A DNA stretch of 64,000 nt from Arthrobacter glacialis. GTDB lineage: Bacteria; Actinomycetota; Actinomycetes; Actinomycetales; Micrococcaceae. The stretch lies in assembly GCF_002909445.1 (NCBI RefSeq), contig NZ_PPXC01000009.1, positions 1 through 64,000 of the forward strand, read 5' to 3'. The position numbers were made by a program, and so were the translations under genes. The notes beneath the pieces are model-generated. The model had not been told where the DNA came from, ran no database searches, and saw nothing but the letters and a program-made list of their open reading frames with translations. This document shows, piece after piece, positions 59,805 through 64,000 of the stretch; position 1 is the stretch's first letter; each line of letters opens with the position of its first letter.

Positions 59805-61202
59805 ATGCCCTCCCTCACTCCCGCGCGTCAACCCAACATTATGGTCATCATCTCCGACGACCATGGCTATGCAGACCGCTCCATTCTGGGAGTGCAGGAT
59901 GATGTGAGCACGCCCGCGTTGGACAGGCTGGCCCGGCAGGGCGCCTCTTATGGCAACGCCTATGTCACAGCACCCATTTGTTCACCGTCCAGGGCGGGGC
60001 TGGCTGCTGGCAGCTATCAGCAGCGCTGGGGTGCCCGCTGGTTTACGGACTCGGAAATCTGCCCGCCAGAGGTACCCACCATGGCCGAGCTCCTGCGCGC
60101 CGAAGGCTACGCGACGGGCTATTTCGGCAAGGTCCACTACGGCACCGAACACCATGGTGACCGTGGCACCCCTCCCCGGCACGGCTATGACGAATCGTTT
60201 TACGGGCTCGCGGGGGAGTCGATGGGCCGGCTCAACTACCTCCGCCACTCCCAGGACGCGGTGCAGGAGTACGGTGATGCTGCGTTCCCCATGGCTGTAC
60301 AACCTCTCTGGAATGGCGAAGAGCCCCAGGAACTGGAGGGCTTCCTGACCGACACGATTGGGGAGCGGACCCGGGCGTTTGTTGCGGACCATGCCGACAA
60401 GCCGTTCCTGGCCACAGTGGCCTTCAACGCCGTCCACGACTTTTGTTGGCAGCTGCCCGCCGAGGAGCTCGAAAAGCGCGGGCTGCCAGCCTATGAGGAT
60501 TGGAATCCGGGGGCCAGCGAGTACATTGACTGGTACGACGGCGCCATCAGCCCGCACCTGGAAAACGGCCGCGCGTACTACCTGGCCCAGCTGGAATTGA
60601 TGGACCAGCAGATTGGTCTGATCCTGGACCAGCTCGACGAACTGGGGCTGGCCGAGGACACCATGGTCATTTACCTCACCGACAACGGCGGATCCACGTG
60701 TAACTACGGTGTCAACGCTCCCTTGCGCGGGACCAAGTACACCCTGTGGGAGGGCGGCGTGCGCGTCCCATTCCTGCTGCGCTGGCCCGGCCACGTGCCG
60801 GAGGGGGTTACCCGCAGCGGGCTGACAAGTTCCATGGACATACTGCCCACGGCGCTCGCCGCCGCCGGTGCGGACCCGGCCGTTTATGCGCACTGCGACG
60901 GCATGGATCTGCTCGCCGCGGCAGACGATTCGACTCAGTGCCACGAAACTCTGCACTGGGATTGTGGCTGGCAATGGTCGGTGCGCCGCGGAGACTGGAA
61001 ATTGCGCTGGGTGGAACCAGGATCGCCCGTAGCTGATGCCATCAGGGACGTTGAGCACGCCGATCCTGGCAGTGGCTACTTCCTGTGCAACCTTGCCGCA
61101 GATCCGGGCGAAACCAGCAACCTGTACGACGCCGAAGCAACAGTAGCCGCCGAGCTCACGGCGTTGCATGAGCAGTGGGTGGCCGGCTTGTCCGCCGGCT
61201 GA
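59805..61202 (+). CDS. Formylglycine-type sulfatase 3
   Basis: The 465-residue sulfatase has Cys59 in VTAPICSPSRAGLAAGSYQQRW (CxPxR), metal ligands in NIMVIISDDHGYADRS, GYFGKVHYGTEHHG and YLTDNGGSTCNYGVNAPLRGTKYTLWEGGVRVPF. The last motif is common in N-acetylgalactosamine and glucosamine 6-sulfatase relatives, but the position acted on cannot be fixed. There is no signal peptide. ATG 59805 has AAGGA upstream. It follows the TIM-barrel gene by 54 bases. A 24-bp-stem hairpin follows. Confidence 0.9.
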   Translation: MPSLTPARQPNIMVIISDDHGYADRSILGVQDDVSTPALDRLARQGASYGNAYVTAPICSPSRAGLAAGSYQQRWGARWFTDSEICPPEVPTMAELLRAEGYATGYFGKVHYGTEHHGDRGTPPRHGYDESFYGLAGESMGRLNYLRHSQDAVQEYGDAAFPMAVQPLWNGEEPQELEGFLTDTIGERTRAFVADHADKPFLATVAFNAVHDFCWQLPAEELEKRGLPAYEDWNPGASEYIDWYDGAISPHLENGRAYYLAQLELMDQQIGLILDQLDELGLAEDTMVIYLTDNGGSTCNYGVNAPLRGTKYTLWEGGVRVPFLLRWPGHVPEGVTRSGLTSSMDILPTALAAAGADPAVYAHCDGMDLLAAADDSTQCHETLHWDCGWQWSVRRGDWKLRWVEPGSPVADAIRDVEHADPGSGYFLCNLAADPGETSNLYDAEATVAAELTALHEQWVAGLSAG

Positions 61203-61248
61203 GTGCCGGCGCAGGACCATTTCGACCTCGTGGAGTTCGGATTGGGCG

Positions 61249-61306
61249 GACGCCGATATGGTGATGCGCTGCAGATATATCAGCAGCGCATCACCATACC
61301 GGCGTC
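61249..61306. terminator. 24-bp-stem hairpin between convergent genes
   Basis: The arms 61249-61272 and 61283-61306 pair over 24 bp with one mismatch around a 10-base AT-rich loop. It separates sulfatase 3 from the convergent methyltransferase. Confidence 0.75.
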
Positions 61307-61318
61307 ATAATCCAGACC

Positions 61319-62113
61319 TCAGTCCAGATGCGCGTAGATCTCCACGGGCGCCAACAAGCCCGAGCGGAAGAACATCATCAAGTTGTTCAGCTGGGCGGCC
61401 TGCACCCCTGCCGGGCCACTGCCGGACAGTGCCCGCTCAAGGAACGCCACGGAGTCCGAGACGGGAACTTTCGCCTCGTAGTCCACACTGAATCCGGCCT
61501 GGCCCAGGGCATCGCTATAGGCAAGGGGCGGTTGCAGGAAGGATGTCTCGGCGGAGGTGGCCCAGGGGAGCGGGTACTCCTCCACATCGCCGCCCATCAG
61601 CATGACGTCGTACACGGCCATGACGGAGCCTGGCCGCAACACCCGGGCAGCCTCGGCAAACACCTGGTCCTTGTCTTGTATGTTCATGCCCACGTGAAAG
61701 AGGACTGCGGCGTCAAAGGAGTTTTCCTCAAACGGCATCGCCAGGGCGCTGCCCTGGGTGAACGCCACGGCGCTGCTCAGGCCGGTGCGCCGGGTCAGCG
61801 AGGTTGCCGCGGCTACAAATTCGGGCGTGAGCTCCACCCCGTGGACGCTGGCGCCAAAGTGCTGGGCCAGATGGCGGGCCACCCCGCCCAAGCCTGAGCC
61901 GATGTCCAGCACGTGGTTGCCGGCATTGATTCCGGCCCGTGTTGCCACCCGGGAGGTGGCCTCGGCGCCGCCCACATGCAGTTGGTCCATGCCCTGCAGA
62001 TCGGCAATGTCAAAGTGCTCGGGATCCTTGCCCAGGGCACTGAGGTGGGCAAGTATGAGTTGTTCGGCATTGCCGCGGCCGTAGTGTTCGGCTACTGAAT
62101 CTTCATAGCTCAT
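61319..62113 (-). CDS. Class I SAM-dependent methyltransferase
   Basis: The 264-residue protein has motif I VLDIGSGLGGVARHLAQHFG, VHGVELTPEFVAAATSL (motif II), and FDAAVLFHVGMNIQDKDQVFAEAARVLRPGSVMAVYDVML (motifs post II-III). It resembles the sarcosine/dimethylglycine or ubiE-like small-molecule methyltransferases. ATG 62113 starts MSYEDSVAEHYGRGNAEQLI; the open frame to 62287 overlaps the helicase. The substrate is unknown. Confidence 0.87.
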   Translation of the reverse strand: MSYEDSVAEHYGRGNAEQLILAHLSALGKDPEHFDIADLQGMDQLHVGGAEATSRVATRAGINAGNHVLDIGSGLGGVARHLAQHFGASVHGVELTPEFVAAATSLTRRTGLSSAVAFTQGSALAMPFEENSFDAAVLFHVGMNIQDKDQVFAEAARVLRPGSVMAVYDVMLMGGDVEEYPLPWATSAETSFLQPPLAYSDALGQAGFSVDYEAKVPVSDSVAFLERALSGSGPAGVQAAQLNNLMMFFRSGLLAPVEIYAHLD

Positions 62114-62165
62114 GACGCCTGTGCGCCTCCGTAGTTCAGTGAATTCACGCTTGTTTTTCCCGATC

Positions 62166-63839
62166 CTACTCCTGTAGACCTTCCATGGCACGGGGAACAT
62201 CATGGGCGTCCATGATCCTGTAGGCGTAGCCCTGCTCGGCCAAAAAGCGCTGGCGTTTGGCGGCAAAATCGGCATCGACGGTGTCACGGGCCACCAAGGT
62301 GTAGAAGCGGGCCGTGCGGCCGTCGGCCTTGGGCCGCATCAACCTGCCCAGACGCTGGGCTTCTTCCTGCCGGGAACCGAAGGCGCCGGAGACTTGAATG
62401 GCCACGGAGGCCTCGGGCAGGTCGATGGAAAAGTTGGCCACCTTGGACACCACAAGAGTGGGTACGCGGCCCTGGCGGAATTCCTCAAAAAGCCGTTCCC
62501 GTTCCTTGACCGGGGTGGTGCCCTTGATCAGCGGAGCGTTCAGGCGGGCGGCCAGCTCATCCAGTTGGTCGAGGTACTGTCCAATCACCAATATCTGCTC
62601 GCCACCATGGGCTGCCACGAGGGCCTGCGCAACCACGGACTTGGCCAGCGTGGTGGCGCACAAACGGTACTTCTCGCCGTCGTCCGCCGTGGCATAGGCC
62701 AATCGTTCCGCGCGCGCCAAGTCCACGCGCACCTCCACGCAGTCGGCGGGAGCAATGTACCCCTGGGCCTCGATTTCCTTCCAAGGCGCGTCGTAGCGCT
62801 TGGGACCTATCAAGGCGAAAACCTCGCCCTCGCGGCCGTCCTCGCGAACCAAAGTGGCGGTCAGCCCGAGCCGCCGGCGCGCCTGCAAGTCAGCGGTCAT
62901 GCGGAAAATGGGGGCCGGCAGCAGATGGACTTCGTCATAGATCAGCAGGCCCCAGTCGTTGTCATTGAGCAGCTCCAAGTGCGTGAAGCTGCCATTGCGC
63001 CGGGTGGTGAGCACCTGGTACGTGGCAATCGTGACAGGGCGCAACTCCTTCACTGCCCCTGAATACTCCCCAATTTCCGACTCCGTCAAGGTGGTTCGCT
63101 TAAGCAGCTCGGCCTTCCACTGCCTCGCCGAGAGGGTGTTGGTGACAAGAATGAGCGTGGTGGTCCCGGACGCGGCCATGGCGGCGGCACCCACAATGGT
63201 CTTCCCGGCACCGCACGGCAACACCACCACGCCCGAGCCGCCGGCCCAGAAGTTCTCCACGGCCACGCGCTGGTACGGGCGCAGGGTCCAGGGGCTTGCC
63301 CCGGTGTTCTCGCTCAGGGCGATCGGATGACTGGTGCCGTCCACATAGCCGGCCAGGTCCTCGGCAGGCCAGCCGGCCTTGAGCAGCAGCTGCTTGAGCT
63401 CGCCGCGGGCAGTCCCGTGGACCACTACAGTCAACGGATCAATGCGGGCGCCCAGCAGCGCGGACACCTTCTTTGCATGGCACACCTCCGCCAGGATCAG
63501 CTCGTCGTCACTGCGCAGCACCAAGCCATGCTGCGGATCTTTTTCCAGCCGCAGCCGCCCATACCTGGCCATGATCTCGGCAATGTCCAGCAGCAGCGCA
63601 TGCGGCACGGGATAGCGCGAATAGTTCAGCAGGGTGTCCACCACGTGCTCGGCGTCGAGCCCGGCAGCGCGGGCGTTCCACAGCCCCAGTGGCGTGATCC
63701 GGTAGCTGTGCATGTGTTCGGGTGCACGCTCCAGTTCGGCGAAGGCGGCGATGGCGTGGCGGGCGTCGGTGGAGTCCGGGTGCGCCACCTCCAGCAGGAT
63801 GGTCTTGTCGCTTTGAACAATCAACGGACCGTCAGTCAT
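62166..63839 (-). CDS. XPB/Ssl2-type DNA repair helicase
   Basis: The 557-residue protein is a bacterial XPB: an N-terminal damage-recognition-like domain (1-150), Walker A LPCGAGKTIVGAA (208-214), DEVH box LLIYDEVHLLP (302-305), LTATLVREDGREGEVFALIGPKRYD (RED motif), and C-terminal helicase motifs ending in GSRQEEAQRLGRLMRPK. It unwinds DNA 3' to 5' with ATP. Actinobacteria commonly carry this gene next to a second helicase-associated gene, seen here as an overlapping partial CDS (ATGA). Confidence 0.95.
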   Translation of the reverse strand: MTDGPLIVQSDKTILLEVAHPDSTDARHAIAAFAELERAPEHMHSYRITPLGLWNARAAGLDAEHVVDTLLNYSRYPVPHALLLDIAEIMARYGRLRLEKDPQHGLVLRSDDELILAEVCHAKKVSALLGARIDPLTVVVHGTARGELKQLLLKAGWPAEDLAGYVDGTSHPIALSENTGASPWTLRPYQRVAVENFWAGGSGVVVLPCGAGKTIVGAAAMAASGTTTLILVTNTLSARQWKAELLKRTTLTESEIGEYSGAVKELRPVTIATYQVLTTRRNGSFTHLELLNDNDWGLLIYDEVHLLPAPIFRMTADLQARRRLGLTATLVREDGREGEVFALIGPKRYDAPWKEIEAQGYIAPADCVEVRVDLARAERLAYATADDGEKYRLCATTLAKSVVAQALVAAHGGEQILVIGQYLDQLDELAARLNAPLIKGTTPVKERERLFEEFRQGRVPTLVVSKVANFSIDLPEASVAIQVSGAFGSRQEEAQRLGRLMRPKADGRTARFYTLVARDTVDADFAAKRQRFLAEQGYAYRIMDAHDVPRAMEGLQE

Positions 63840-64000
63840 GGGAGTTCCGTCCCTTCCTGTGGAGGATCTTCCACTGCCGTGATCCTGTGGATGCTGAAAT
63901 GCCGTTCACGCCCCGTGCCATTGAGCCGCGCCCGGAGCAAGCCTCCCACAAGTGAGAGCGGCACCAGCAACACCCGTTCAACGTCGCCGGAACCATTCAC
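63836..64000 (-). CDS. Helicase-associated protein upstream of XPB, partial (3' end)
   Basis: Only the last 54 codons are in the window: the frame runs in from the right edge as VERVLLVPLSLVGGLLRAR, then RHFSIHRITAVEDPPQ, to TGA 63836-63838, overlapping the xpb start by ATGA. The position matches the conserved helicase-C-terminal-domain protein (Rv0862c type) that precedes xpb in actinobacteria. The function is unknown, probably in DNA repair. Most of the gene lies outside. Confidence 0.75.
   Translation of the reverse strand: MNGSGDVERVLLVPLSLVGGLLRARLNGTGRERHFSIHRITAVEDPPQEGTELP

Overview
The window is GC-rich with dense, tightly overlapping genes (many ATGA/GTGA junctions, frequent GTG starts). 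Several features point to an Actinobacterium of the Micrococcaceae (Arthrobacter-like): IdeR/DtxR-type iron boxes, CIRCE elements before a stand-alone groEL, a WXG100 protein, DUF3263 and LytR_C proteins, an XPB-type helicase, an Arr enzyme and a LAxTG wall anchor. This placement is inferred from gene content and was not computed. I saw no rRNA, tRNA, CRISPR array, transposase or integrase.

Region 1 (1-2.8 kb) is decaying: a GrpB-family gene with an in-frame amber codon, a sensor kinase that ends before its ATPase domain, and an alpha/beta hydrolase that has lost its nucleophile-elbow segment. A 30-residue membrane peptide may be encoded between the first two. Region 2 (2.8-9 kb) has a DHA2 exporter behind two CsoR-type boxes, then a TetR repressor divergent from an agmatine/putrescine operon (aguB-aguA-puuP-like importer) with a perfect operator between them. 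Region 3 (9-12.5 kb) resembles the Streptomyces HbpS-SenS-SenR haem/redox sensing module, followed by an ankyrin lipoprotein and a broken YCII gene. Region 4 (12.7-15.4 kb) holds AraC/LysE, DUF2975/HTH and arr (rifamycin ADP-ribosyltransferase).

Region 5 (15.5-19.6 kb) is an iron-siderophore ABC importer split around an iron box. A siderophore-interacting reductase at 34 kb has a similar box. Region 6 (19.7-28.3 kb) has a SulP transporter, an SRPBCC protein, an aldehyde dehydrogenase/CoA-transferase/enoyl-CoA hydratase operon and a TetR/DHA2 efflux pair. Region 7 (28.4-45.8 kb) is mostly core: MacB-like ABC, FemAB-like enzyme, ThrE-like exporter, ung, DUF3263, LytR_C, TM2 protein, groEL with two CIRCE elements, an RNase HI-DUF4440 fusion, a six-copy 58-bp tandem repeat, a WXG100 protein, a two-component system, and an ArsR/MFS pair sharing an operator motif.

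Region 8 (46-61 kb) carries a LAxTG surface protein and then a polysaccharide-utilisation locus: a Tat-exported PL8 lyase (hyaluronate/chondroitin type), three formylglycine sulfatases without export signals, a sugar ABC importer, a GntR-LacI regulator, a Gfo/Idh/MocA dehydrogenase and a TIM-barrel isomerase. Three promoters in it share a sequence block, suggesting a regulon. The layout fits external depolymerisation of a sulfated glycosaminoglycan, import of oligosaccharides and desulfation in the cytoplasm. Region 9 (61.3-64 kb) has a methyltransferase, the XPB helicase and the 3' end of its usual partner.

Convergent gene pairs are often separated by long, near-perfect inverted repeats (stems of 11-25 bp) that differ in sequence from site to site.
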